From assembly GCA_021234155.1 (NCBI GenBank), contig JAJEKV010000341.1:124001-188000 (forward strand): DNA of 64,000 nt. Direction: 5' to 3'. Positions 53,700-64,000 of this stretch are shown here, piece by piece. Both the position numbers and the translations under genes were made by a program. Position 1 is the first letter of the stretch; every line of letters starts with the position of its first letter. The notes below the pieces were generated by a model. It was not told where the DNA came from. It made no database searches and worked only from the letters and a program-made list of their open reading frames with translations. Origin of the DNA: Isoetes taiwanensis. Lineage: Eukaryota > Streptophyta > Lycopodiopsida > Isoetales > Isoetaceae.

Positions 53700-56440
53700 C
53701 AAAAGACTTGTACATGGTAGGAAGTACTTTCTTAGGAAGGAACAAGTTGTCATGGCGTGATCTCGGTAGTTGGACAAACGATTTGTACATAGTGACAACA
53801 TGTATTTTCTAGCAAGGAGAGCCCACCAGGAGTCGACTAAACAAAGGATTGCAGAAGATAGTTGGGACCAACTTAACAGATGCACACATCACACCGCGTT
53901 GCAAAGTCCCACCAAACAGCATGGGATCATTATGCAATGAAAATGATATAGTCTCAAGCCTAGTTGAAGATTTATGTGTTCTATCCAAATGTGAAGGCAT
54001 AAAAAATCAAACACTTTGCCAAGAAATTTTTGTAAATAATGAAAGTCTAGGCTTTCTATAGTTCAAAACCATAGTTCAAAACCAAACCATGGTTCAATAA
54101 TGAAATTTTTGTAAATACTGAATAGGCTATTTGGCAACCAAACCATAGTTCAAAAGTCTAGGCTTTCTATTGTAGCATAGTTTTAAGTCTATTTTGTGAT
54201 TTCCATATGAATGGGACCACTTAGTTCAGTCATAATAAATATTATTAGGATCGAAGATGCCATCAAAGATGTGATTTCTGATCAATGTTGTGGAACAATT
54301 GAAGAAAGAAATGACCGCTGCAAGCTCAAGAATCGACTGTTTGATCGAAGTTCTTAATCATATTTAAACCCGTCAAACAAGAAACTATTCAAGGGACAGC
54401 TTGGAGGAGGATTTTTGGTCTCAATCAGCCCCTAATTGCTTCCTCTGTTCAAAAAACGACACAGACTTTTAGTCCGGAGGTAGGATTTCCTCTGACTGAT
54501 ACTAGGCCATTAAATATCCAGATGTAGGCCAAAAATCTAGCAAATGCACAGCTTTAGATTGGAAAAAATTGCCTTACAGGCAGTAAATTTAGCAAAACAG
54601 GGTCAAAATCAATGATGTGAAAGAGGGGCTGCTGTTTGGAGAATAGCATTGATTAAAAATTTGCAGCAGAGAAGTGACAGAAGAAATAATATGAAAAGAA
54701 CCCAGCAGAGAAAAGGTACAGATCTGCAACTCTGATACAAAATCGGCAGTGTTAGACCAAGTTTTGACACAGATGAGCCTTTTTCAGAGCTGGGTTTGTC
54801 CCTTTTGGACGGAATCAAGTTGCAAGGTCGCCATAGCCACTGGACTGGACTGCTTAAAGAATGGGCTCAAATCAAAGCGCCCACTTCACCAACCTAGACG
54901 TTCCTTTACACGCAAACTGTGTCAGTTTGGATTTGCGTCAAAAAGGGTAGGCCAGATCCATGAATTCATTACTCCATTGTAAGAAAAAAAGTTCATTCCT
55001 TCTGTCCCAAAACAGAGCATCCATGCCTTTCTGTATAATGTTGCTCCCTGCCATTTGTTTTTAATGGATTGCAAAGAAAAAAGCGAGCTAATCAATGTGG
55101 CCGCATTCAGCACGAATTTGTTCAACACAGAAGATTTAATTGCTTTTACTAACTCAAGAATAGCCTATTAAGCCTAAAAGGAAAAAGGAGGGAAAAGAAT
55201 CCACAATTTTGAATTTGAGTAGTTTAGTTTGTACAAAATTTTACAAGTATATATAAATTTAAAGAATGGTCCACCAAATTCTGTCATGATTGTTGGTATA
55301 ATAGTGCCAGATATTTTGCCACAATGTTTGTCGGCTATAGTAACTTCAAGCTTCATCCAACTAACTCAAATGTTACTTTCCTTAACAACGTGGCCCTCAA
55401 GTTTTAGTGTTGAGATCAGATCTCAGCCGTTGGTTGCAATGGTGTTACCCACCAGTAACACATTAAAAAGTGCATAAACACCTAGTTTGTTATGCCAAAT
55501 GGCCATAAACACCTAGCTTGTTATGAAAAACACCATAACATCACTATAAAACTCTCGGGCTCAGGTTGTTAAGGCGGACAACACCCTAGAACGAGGGTGT
55601 TATCCCTCTCATATGCCATTGATATAGGTAGCAAGCGCCATAGATAAATATTAGCCAGTGTCATGTTCGACCATGCTAAAATTGAGAAAAAACTGCCGTG
55701 TATTCTTCATGGTTCAAACACGACATTGGATATGCCATGGCTCAAACAAGAGACTGGCCAATATCTACGGCGAGTCTATATTCATTGGATCCATTCAAGT
55801 CAACTAATTGGGTTATTTATTCATGCTTTTAATTCCATTTTCAGGTCATTCTTTCATGCTTTCAATTCACTATGTACTTCGTATGTGACTCATGTCATTG
55901 TATGGACAACCTATAGTTGTTCCATTGCTTTTAATTAAACAAGAGTGTGTCATCATTGTTGGTGATGTCAAAGAGGACCATTTTTATCTGTAATGCATTT
56001 ATATGAGTTAGAAACAATAATAAATCAATCATAATGGTATGAAGTGTCTCATGTGATAGATGCTCATCCACTATGACATGCATTCTACTCCTAGGTTTCT
56101 ACTTGCCAGTCATACTTGAGCCAAAAGGCAAGGCAAGAGCGAGTAGGAACAACAAAACCCAAGGTATAAAGCATAACAGACAGTGTGGTAATCAGTAAAT
56201 TTTAGAAGATTCATCTATAGTATTTATTAACTCTGATCTGCTAGTTGGCTGAGTAGGTGAGGATACTCTCAACTAGTTGCAAGTACATATGGGATACATT
56301 GCAAATATTTTGTCTTGGATCATGCAAACATCAAGATAGAATTTTCAAAGAAATCAATCAAAAGTCCATCTTGATTTTCTGCAATTGCTTATTGAATCAA
56401 AAAATATAAATCCTTCTGATGATTGTTCCAACATTTCATA
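53700..56440. other. 2.7 kb with no recognised gene
   Basis: Short frames only (53849-54061 is 70 codons and protein-like but unidentified). Repeated phrases include accatagttcaaaa (54069, 54142) and aaacacctag(t/c)ttgttatg (55478, 55508). A small perfect hairpin aacaccct/agggtgtt lies at 55579-55600. Confidence 0.4.
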
Positions 56441-56449
56441 TTGCGGACC

Positions 56450-56760
56450 TTGATAGAGAACAACAAAAATAAGCGACAAGATCTGTATTGCTGCTTTGTA
56501 AATTTCGCAGAGGCTTTTGACATGGCCCCTAGAGAGAAGTTGTGTGAAAGATTAATGTGGTTAGGAATCCTCTAAGAGCTGCAAATTGCAATATATACAG
56601 ACTCTATAAGACATGCTCAACTCGAATGCCACCATCAGGCAAACTTATCAACATTGGGAGTGGAGTTCACCACTGGGATACTTGTATTCAACAACGGGTG
56701 ATGACAGGCTGGAAGGCTTTATATACAATGCAGAAGAATACTCTTCTGAGATGACTTGAA
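56450..56760 (+). mobile_element. LINE reverse transcriptase fragment
   Basis: DLYCCFVNFAEAFDMAPREK (about 56480-56540) matches the F-x-D-F-x-K-A-F-D palm motif of plant LINE reverse transcriptase, with Asp to Asn and Lys to Glu changes. RLMWLGI, a TAA, then AIYRLYKTCSTRM follow. The rest of the domain is absent or unrecognisable. It belongs to a different subfamily from the copy at 29309. Confidence 0.7.
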
Positions 56761-56964
56761 GCAAATTCAAAAAATCTTTCTCAAGCACTTGGAGTCAAGT
56801 CCACAACCCCTTAAAGCCTACTGGAGGGAGAAACGAGCCATTTGGTTCTCTAGATGGAATGTGCAGAACAATGGTACATACATGTACAAAACAATGAAGA
56901 TATCACAATCGTCCAAGAAGTATCTAAATGCATGTTTCCTAAGTAAGCTTTGGGACGCCGGTGC

Positions 56965-57110
56965 TTTAGAGCTGGTAAAGATGACGCACTACAAAAATCA
57001 GATTAATCCCATGCTTGTCAAGGCTCCACAGTGGTACATGTTAACACATATGCTCATGAAGCCTGGGGGATTCACACAAGAGATCATTATAAACCAAGTG
57101 TGTGTCTAGA
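56965..57110 (+). repeat. Dispersed repeat R4, copy 2
   Basis: gcactacaaaaatcagatta then atcccatgcttg, gtacatgttaacacat and tcatgaa, collinear with 28050-28165. It lies downstream of the LINE fragment. Confidence 0.6.
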
Positions 57111-57307
57111 AGGGGTTTTTTTCCGATGTTCTGTACATGTACTAGGGGTTTAAATCCTCGTCTTACTAACATTCTAGTATATTTTCTTGATGAAAGAGGT
57201 GTTCTTCCAACACTTTTACGTACCATATATAGGGGTGTTTCTCGTCATTATAAGCATGCAGGTGCCATATATTCATGTGATAAAGGTGAATCTTCCGGGC
57301 CATGATC

Positions 57308-57343
57308 TATGGGCCTTTAAGTCTATAGTGGTAACACACTAGT
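57308..57343 (+). repeat. SINE head fragment cut by the gypsy LTR
   Basis: ggcctttaagtctatagtgg then taacacactagt resembles the SINE head at 42545-42575 (ggtcgtttagtctagtggta then atacactagg). The match stops at 57343, where the LTR begins. Confidence 0.6.
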
Positions 57344-58954
57344 TGTGACGTCCCCTACTTCCTATACGATGCACACATCGTATCAGGAGGCGGAGCATTC
57401 CCCCTGACAGCCAAACTGGCAGGGGCCATCCACCTGACTCCACTCCCAGTGGAATGAGCAGCAAGGGAAGAGTGGATGTGTCATTCACCCGTCTCCCTTC
57501 GGGTCGACCTAGTTGCGGAAGCGTGAATAAACATGAGCACATAATAACAATATATCAATACAATCACCTCGAAGGGTGAACACATCATAATCATCACATA
57601 TACAACAACATCAACATGAACAATAACAACAAAGGGGAATCCTACCCAGGGCTCAGACTCAAGGGGGTTCGACTGACGGCTTGGGCCTCCAGAAGTCATT
57701 GCGGACAGAATTCATGGCAAATGGATTTGGCTGGCATAGGAACATGGCTGAGGGTAGTCCACTCCATCCGCCCCTCCCGTGCACACTTTGCAGAGTAGGT
57801 TGAAAAGTATTGGGACCTGACCGTAGCCTGCCGGGTGCATAGCCAAAGGGGCTACTGCTAGGTTGCATCTCCCCAGTCCCAATGAGGCAGGAGGAGAGTC
57901 ACCTCCCCTCCAGAGGCATCCATGCCCATCACAGGCGGCTAGAGGGCCACTGCCCGTATACGACTTAAACCTCATTGAAGGTGACGCATCACCCAAGAGG
58001 TGTCGAGCTCATGCCTTGCCCACACGCAGTGGCAAGCCATTAAGCCTAGCCCGCTAAGACCCCCGGTAGGCTTTACACACTAGAGGGGTCGCTCCGTGAT
58101 GGGACAAGTTCCCCTTTATCAACCGGCCTAGCCCCGCCACCCACAACCAGGTGGGCTCCTATGCACGGGCCGCATGTAATTGGGAACTAGTAGGCTATCT
58201 AGGATTATATGCTACACAGGCTTTAGGCCTCTACCCCCCTTCCCAATACATGGAGGTCACAGAGTGAAATACCAACATTATCACAGAAATGAATTGAAGA
58301 ATAACATCTAATCTATCTATCTAAACATCTAGAGTTAGATTCCTTTGTTAGAGCTTATGATCTCGGGATTTGTAAGGCCTCTAAGGCTGAACTAACATGC
58401 TAAACCAGCTTATTGCCTAGCCAAAAGGCGGCTTTACACAACAGAATGACTATTTACCTGGCACTTGACCTGCTCCAGATCCTCGGAATGCGTCCATGCC
58501 TCTGATCCTGCTGAAAACTGCTGCTACTCGAAGATCTGTTGTGCAAAGGCGGCTTTTTAGAGCCTGGCAATGCGAATTAGGGTCTTGGCTTGGCCGGAAT
58601 GGCTCAAGAGAACCCTAAATGCGAGAGAAGGAAAGGAGCTCAAGGAAAACCCTAAATGTGAATGAAGAAAAAGGGTTTAGGGTCGAAGGGGAGAGCCCTT
58701 ATATAGAAAACCTTAGGGTTAGGTTAGACATTGGCCAAATGTGATTTTGCCATTTGGCAATGGGGTCCATGGGGTTTATAGTTGTGTATGTTTATTAAAC
58801 ATGCACAACATTCGAGGTTGCCCCCCTAGGTGCAACTCTTGCCCCCTAGGTGCAACCCTTTACGGCCCTCAAGTACATGTCATTCGTGACATGTATGTGT
58901 GATGTGGCAGTATAATATACGTATTCGGATCGTATATTATGCTGGAACATCACA
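57344..58954 (-). mobile_element. 3' LTR of a minus-strand Ty3/gypsy element
   Basis: On the minus strand the LTR starts TGTGATGTTCC (58954) immediately after a polypurine tract and ends GACGTCACA (57344), so it has TG..CA termini and is 1611 bp long. Near its start are two perfect hairpins, a tandem pair of cccctaggtgcaac words (58825 and 58848) and an atatagaaaacc TATA-like site at 58700. No second LTR is inside the window. The 5 bases before it are ctagt (57339-57343), the candidate target duplication. Confidence 0.8.
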
Positions 58955-58967
58955 TTCTCCCCACCTT
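58955..58967 (-). other. Polypurine tract
   Basis: aaggtggggagaa on the minus strand directly precedes the LTR's TG, the expected plus-strand priming site for reverse transcription. It fixes the LTR boundary and the orientation of the element. Confidence 0.8.
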
Positions 58968-59795
58968 GACTTGATGCTGTCCTCAGCATCACGCGTCTCC
59001 CCACCTTGGAAACCTGCATATCCTGCAATCACATTTGATATATATAGAATTTACAATATGATTACCTCAAGGTAATATTTTAATTTATCATAACATATCC
59101 TTGTATAATATCGTACTGTGGTGAGAGGCTCTTTCGTCCTCTACTTCATCATCTATTATTCACAAAATTTTACGACTTATACCATTATTATAACATAGTT
59201 CAAAAATTCGCTAATTAAGGTTCTTTATCGTATCCTCACAACACTTTATGACAAAACTATGTGTTGCGAGTCTTCGTAGTGCGATCTCCCTGCCTGCACG
59301 TTCAACACTACGTCAGTATAAGTTTAATTATTATAAGGGTTGGTTGTTAGGGAACCACCCATTAAATATAATTACATGAATGCAAGGCATATCTCCCGGC
59401 GTAGGAAGATTATGTTTCTTCCATCGTGGCCGTGGAGACAGCGCCCTATCATGCCTAGGATGCTCACTCATGCCTACACCTTTAGTTGCCTTTGGCGTGG
59501 AGGAGTGTCCTTCCCGTATTTGGGCGTGAAGGATAGAGTCCTCCCCATAGTAGGCATTGACCAAAGGTGCTTTCCTATCAATGCATGCCTGAATGACCTC
59601 TTCTCTCTCAATGTCGTCTACTTCCGTGGGACGAAAGTAGACTTTTTAATCTACCTTCCACTCACCTATCGGTTCGGTGTTGACTACTTTGGTGACGAGC
59701 CGACCTTTTGCATTGCCCCATGAGTTGTGGGTACTGCTTCTCAAGATCTATTTGTAGTGCCACGTAGCGTCTTCCACTGGTAAGTGTCCCTTTCA

Positions 59796-60060
59796 CTAGG
59801 TATTGGAGGATTGAGATCTTCTTGTCTTCTTATAGGATCTGACAAGAAGAACCTCTGGAACAATCTCAAGGTGATCGTCCATCATTTCCAGTAACTTTGG
59901 TGTCTCCAATACTTCCTCTGGATTAGGAGTGTGTTTCTTTAGGAGACTTACTTGGAAAACACTATGGATCTTCAAGTGTGCTGGTAGGTCCAACTTATAG
60001 GATTGGTTACCTACTCTTTTGGTTATCCTGAATGGTCCAGCCTACCTTGGAGCAAGCTTC
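59796..60060 (-). pseudogene. Gypsy integrase C-terminal segment
   Basis: Minus strand: KKLAPR*AGPFRITKRVGNQ, then YKLDLPAHLKIHSVFQVSLL and KKHTPNPEEV. P-F-x-I-x-x-R-V-G-x-x-x-Y-K-L-x-L-P and I-H-x-V-F-x-V-S-L-L-K are the conserved end of gypsy integrase, just before any chromodomain. One in-frame TAG interrupts the start. Upstream (60165-60260) a helix LDDMQQLVEEVRRYL fits the preceding linker. No chromodomain follows. Confidence 0.85.
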
Positions 60061-60067
60061 TTGCAAT

Positions 60068-60167
60068 TGTCGATGCAAAGCTTCAGAAATTGTCCCCTAA
60101 TCGCCGATGCTGTAATCGTCGATGCAGAGCTTCATCTATGCAATTGTCGATGCAGAGCTTCATCTAT
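60068..60167. repeat. 28 bp tandem repeat in the integrase region
   Basis: caattgtcgatgcagagctt then catctatt recurs about three times (60065, 60113, 60140). It interrupts the integrase reading frame. Confidence 0.75.
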
Positions 60168-63100
60168 TCACTTCTGCTGGCTTCTTGCTGTTAGAAGATA
60201 TCTTCGTACTTCCTCCACCAACTGTTGCATGTCGTCTAGCATCTGTTAACGTCTTAAATAAGCATTATAGTCTTGGACCCCTGCATGATCCCTGCTGGAC
60301 TTCCCTTAATGCATGCACTTACATTAATTACCTTACGATAATATTTTTATATTAACATTATAGTAGTATTGGATATATTGCTTCCAATAGTATTATATTT
60401 TACTAACTGTTATATGGTAACTTTACGGCCTTTAAGATATATCATCATACAATTATCGAGGCAATGCTTATTTTGAAAAGTATTTTAATTATTTATCATA
60501 TGGCTAGGGTTTATATCATCGGATCCAAGTGTTGAGCATGTGACTCTCGCTCGCTACTTGGTTGGTGATGTCTCAACCTTACATGTATATACTTTATGGA
60601 AAGATAGACAAATTCTTATTATATTTGTGAAGACCCTATGGAAGTTACTTAAATGCCTTTGGAAGGAATTATTTATATAATTATTGTCTTACTTTATTTC
60701 GATACTAAGATATCTACACAGACAAAACTATCTATGCAGTTATTATGAACATATAATTTATCAACAAGACATTAAAGCTTATGATAGATGCGCTCATGGA
60801 GTGCTATCGATGCCCTGCATAATAGTATACTTAAGATTATATAATTTATGTAGTTATACGGGGTTCACAACCCTGAATAATTTAATTAAGAGCTAGGCTA
60901 CTAGCTCATTCCTAGATGCGAATGCTTTCCCCCTGATGCATTCTATCTACACTTAGATGCAAAGCCTCTCCCCACCTTAGTTGTCGCACCCGCTAAGGTT
61001 AGGATACATCTCCCCATTGAGCCGATGTCGACTAATTTGGAGACGACTTGGCCGTTGCATTGCTTCCATTGATTCGCTCCCCCGCTTTGGTGCAGTTGGC
61101 TACCACGTCAATCTTGCATGCTGAAGGACACATAGACATTAAGCATATATCCATCTTACGCTCCATGTGCTTTGGCTACTTGCAGAAGGAACTCTATTCT
61201 AAGGGTCGACTAATTTGATGGCGATTCAACCCCTAAGATGTAGGTAGGTTCAGTCCTAAGAATGAGCTCCCATTCTCTTCATAAGAAAATGGTCCTACAC
61301 CTCAATGTATCCTATCCCCTTAATTGATGTTGTCATAACATCTCAGCTATTCTATCTACCTTAAGAGGTTATATGCTTCTTATCTAACACATTAATTTAC
61401 TAGCCTTAGCTAACATATTTAATCATCTATGATGGATGCAGCCATCATGTTTAACATATCTATCCCTAAGCGATGAGTTATTGAATTCTTTAGAACAATT
61501 CTAAATTGCAAGGTTTTATCATCATGACAATTCCTTTTGTCTCAAAGGACTATGTGATTAATGCACTTCTTATTTTTAGATATACCTTTCATGTATTATT
61601 GCATTTTATATTCTAGAGATCCCCCTTCCTTAGTTATTTACTCCCTTGGAATATTCCTATCAATTGAATTGATGTCATCATAACAAGTTGGCTGGACTTG
61701 TTAGATTATTTCTTTTCATTCGATTGGATTATTCCTTAGAGGTACTAGCTTTATACATGGTCAACAATTATCCTAGTAATGATTCCTTCTTAGCGAGGTG
61801 ATCAATCTCACCAAGTGGTTTCAATATGTTGGATGTCTGTTAACAATCATGTACAATTTTAGTTACTCCTATGCATTTCCTTCCCAATCGTTGACGCTTA
61901 GCTCAACTTGGGGCAATCCTTTCGCGAGAAAATCTGGAAATGCCTTCCAATCCCATTATGGATGTTATCATCCATAAGTCTATCCTACTTGACTATATGA
62001 TCGTAGCTCATCAATCTTGGTCGCATCTCATCCACTCGTTGCCTTCTTGAAGCAACATGGTAACGTTATTTCGAGTTGCTTGTGACTCTGAGCTCCTCCT
62101 CGATGTAGAGGTCAACTTTCTTCATTAGAGGCTTCCCATTGCTGGTGGTTTTGATGGCGTAGTTGACCACTTGAAATCTTCTGTGTTACTTCCCAAAAGC
62201 CTGAAGGTGGTTTCGTTGAGAAACATCCTCCATGTTGAATTCTTCATCTTGGCGGCTAAAGGATGCCTCTAGATCCGATATTGTTGTGATCTCTTGCTGG
62301 TAGCTTATTGCCAGACGAATGTTGAGGATGTCGCTCGCTTCATGCCTTTAAATTGTCCGGCACCTCTTTTCTTTGATCTGTTACACTGTAAGAGGGAGAG
62401 AGGGAATAACAAGGGGAAATATGCATGCAAGGTATATATAGCTTACACTATTAGGATTACAAATATTACTAAAGCTATTAGGCCCCCTTGGTGTCTCCCC
62501 TTGAGGTGCACACGTACTCCATGCCAGTGTTGTCGGTGTTCCTCCTAGTGCGCTGGTGTTGAAGATCTATATCCTCTTATTTGTACGTCAACTCGTGCTC
62601 GATTGGTAGACTCTTTGCTATGTTTGAGCTCTCCAATGTCTGTCAGGTGCAGCACAACTTGCTTCTGCTTCACATGCTAACTAAGGATGTGACGTTCGTT
62701 GATGCTTCGGCGTTCCGGTCTACTTCTTAATCTTGTTCTTGGGCAATAATTGCTTCCCCTTCACAATGTCTAAAGATCTTTGTGCGTAATTTCTTTGGCT
62801 AGACTCATAAGGAGTTGTTCTCTTCATCAGTTGCCTTTCGAATCGTCGATCCTTGGGTTCGCGAAGTTGCATGCGAGTTGCCGTAGCTTGGTGAGGTTTC
62901 TAGCCGATTTGTCGATTCTTTGGCTCGGTTCTCCTAGTCGCTTCTCCATCTGGCATGCATGTTACAAACATCACCATATAAGGCAGGATTATGGTCATCG
63001 AGAGGTTGCCTCCTCAGTTGGCTCGTTGATGTCGTGTCGTCCCGAAGAATTCCTCGACGTCTGTCGGCTTGCGGTCGTGGCCACAGTTTTTGAAGATGTG

Positions 63101-63454
63101 TGTTCGTTTCTCCTTCTATTGTTGAGGACACTCGTGTCGTTAGTGTTGTTGCTGCTACAAGAGGTAGAGTTGCATCCCGAAGATGTCGTCGTGCAAAACC
63201 TAAATGGTGATGCTGGATGAGCGATCTTCTTCTACTAGAGGCCACTTCTCGAAGTGTCTAGAGTCGAAGCTTGGCTTGGGCTCTGGTCGTCTCTCTCTAG
63301 CTGCTCTTCCATTCGAACACTTGCTCTTGGCTATACCTGTGGTTCTTTGCTTCATCCTTTGGCAGTCGAAGTGATGGAGTTTCTTGATGCAAACACTAAA
63401 CCCTAAAATATGATCCTAATTTTGTACTATGTGTGAGCACCCGATACTTATGAT

Positions 63455-63480
63455 AGACATATATATATATATAATTATAT
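63455..63480. repeat. (AT)n microsatellite
   Basis: A short AT run within an AT-rich stretch. Confidence 0.85.
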
Positions 63481-64000
63481 TGGGATTTTAATTCATCCAC
63501 TTTTCTAATTTATAGAAGAGGATATGCTTAAATGTTTATATTCTTTTAGGATTTTCCCTCCTCCAATCACGTTTGATTCTTCCGTTTTGTTGCATCTTCC
63601 TCATTCTGCTTGACTTCGGGGTTCCTTAAGGTGTTGCGACTATCATTGACCTTCGTGTGTGATCTGAGGTCGTTATCCCAAGTCGCAGAGAAGGTTCCTC
63701 AATGTAAACCCTTGAGTTGAAAATGCTCCTCCTTAATGTGTTTACCTGTCATGTGGAGTGTCATGACTGCTCAGCGTCCCTACATGCAGTGTGTCGTTAC
63801 AAGGTTGAAGATGTGTAGTGCCATTGATCGCTTGAGTACGATCACCTGGTTGTTGCAGTCGGGCATTCTTGCATGTCTTCGAAGCTCTGAGATAGCGATC
63901 GTCAGGTAGACAGTGTTATTTCTCGGCCGATTGAATTTCTGAGTGCGACTCATGTTGCTTGGACTTTGCTTCGTTGCGAGATGCCTCCGCTATGCCTGAA

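Larger units (their letters stand above)
58968..64000 (-). mobile_element. Ty3/gypsy internal region, decayed, runs off the window
   Basis: Only the integrase C-terminus is clearly coded (next entry). The region immediately after it, 59331-59564, is open for 77 codons with a basic Ser/Pro-rich end and is probably the polyprotein tail. From 60400 to 62000 nothing is recognisable. 62100-62300 on the minus strand reads MEDVSQRNHLQAFGK and KKVDLYIEEELRVTSN in one broken frame and could be older polyprotein sequence. Reverse transcriptase, RNase H and protease motifs are not seen, so large parts are deleted or eroded. Frames at 62780-63245 are unassigned. Confidence 0.55.

Noticed and set aside
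55579-55600. Terminator-like hairpin aacaccct/agggtgtt
   Set aside because: A single 8 bp stem in anonymous sequence with no gene beside it.
62780-63245. Open frames on both strands as a gene
   Set aside because: They overlap antisense, have no domain, and lie inside a decayed gypsy element.

Overview
The window looks like nuclear DNA of a land plant: spliceosomal-type GT..AG junctions, a Mutator-like (MULE) transposase, plant glutathione peroxidase and COI1-like gene relics, Ty3/gypsy pieces and plant-type LINEs. The density of decayed transposons, and two unusual protein families that I associate from memory with non-seed plants, suggest a fern- or lycophyte-like genome. That is an inference. 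I see no intact protein-coding gene, rRNA, functional tRNA or CRISPR array. Almost every coding stretch is interrupted by stops or frameshifts, so most gene entries are pseudogenes. Their coordinates are outer limits of recognisable coding sequence, not transcripts.

Layout. 1-2.2 kb: an LTR-like end with a tRNA-iMet primer binding site. 2.6-7.0 kb (minus): a decayed multi-exon gene with a ParB-like segment and a degenerate N6/N4-type DNA methyltransferase-like C-terminal part. 8.6-11.9 kb (plus): a second decayed gene, divergent from the first, with DUF8039-like and DUF7869/transposase-like segments. Both have introns or intron-like sequence packed with a 22-24 bp GC-rich palindrome. 12.4-13.1 kb: minisatellites. 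13.2-16.2 kb: an unidentified coding remnant and a Ty3/gypsy gag-protease fragment. 17.2-20.1 kb: a MULE inserted into a dispersed repeat whose two halves flank it. 20.9-21.2 kb: a second transposase remnant. 22.0-25.5 kb: a 3.5 kb element bounded by about 31 bp terminal inverted repeats that carries an intron-containing glutathione peroxidase pseudogene (a Pack-type gene capture). 26.0-27.5 kb: a C2H2 zinc-finger gene remnant.

28-42 kb is dominated by LINE debris: a reverse transcriptase piece, a GATA-class microsatellite, a tandemly duplicated endonuclease segment with a 3'-end LINE insertion in one copy, an ORF1-like coiled coil, and a tandem duplication of about 0.7-0.8 kb. 42.5-45 kb: a tRNA-like SINE, a 19 bp minisatellite, a long hairpin and a COI1-like F-box/LRR relic. 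45-57 kb is mostly anonymous, with short duplications and LINE fragments. From 57.34 kb to the right edge lies a minus-strand Ty3/gypsy element: a 1.6 kb 3' LTR, polypurine tract and integrase C-terminus. It is apparently inserted into a copy of the SINE seen at 42.5 kb.

The two best candidates for something new are the divergent ParB/methyltransferase-like and transposase-like gene pair with its intronic palindrome arrays (possibly the remains of one undescribed large mobile element) and the TIR element that captured a glutathione peroxidase gene.
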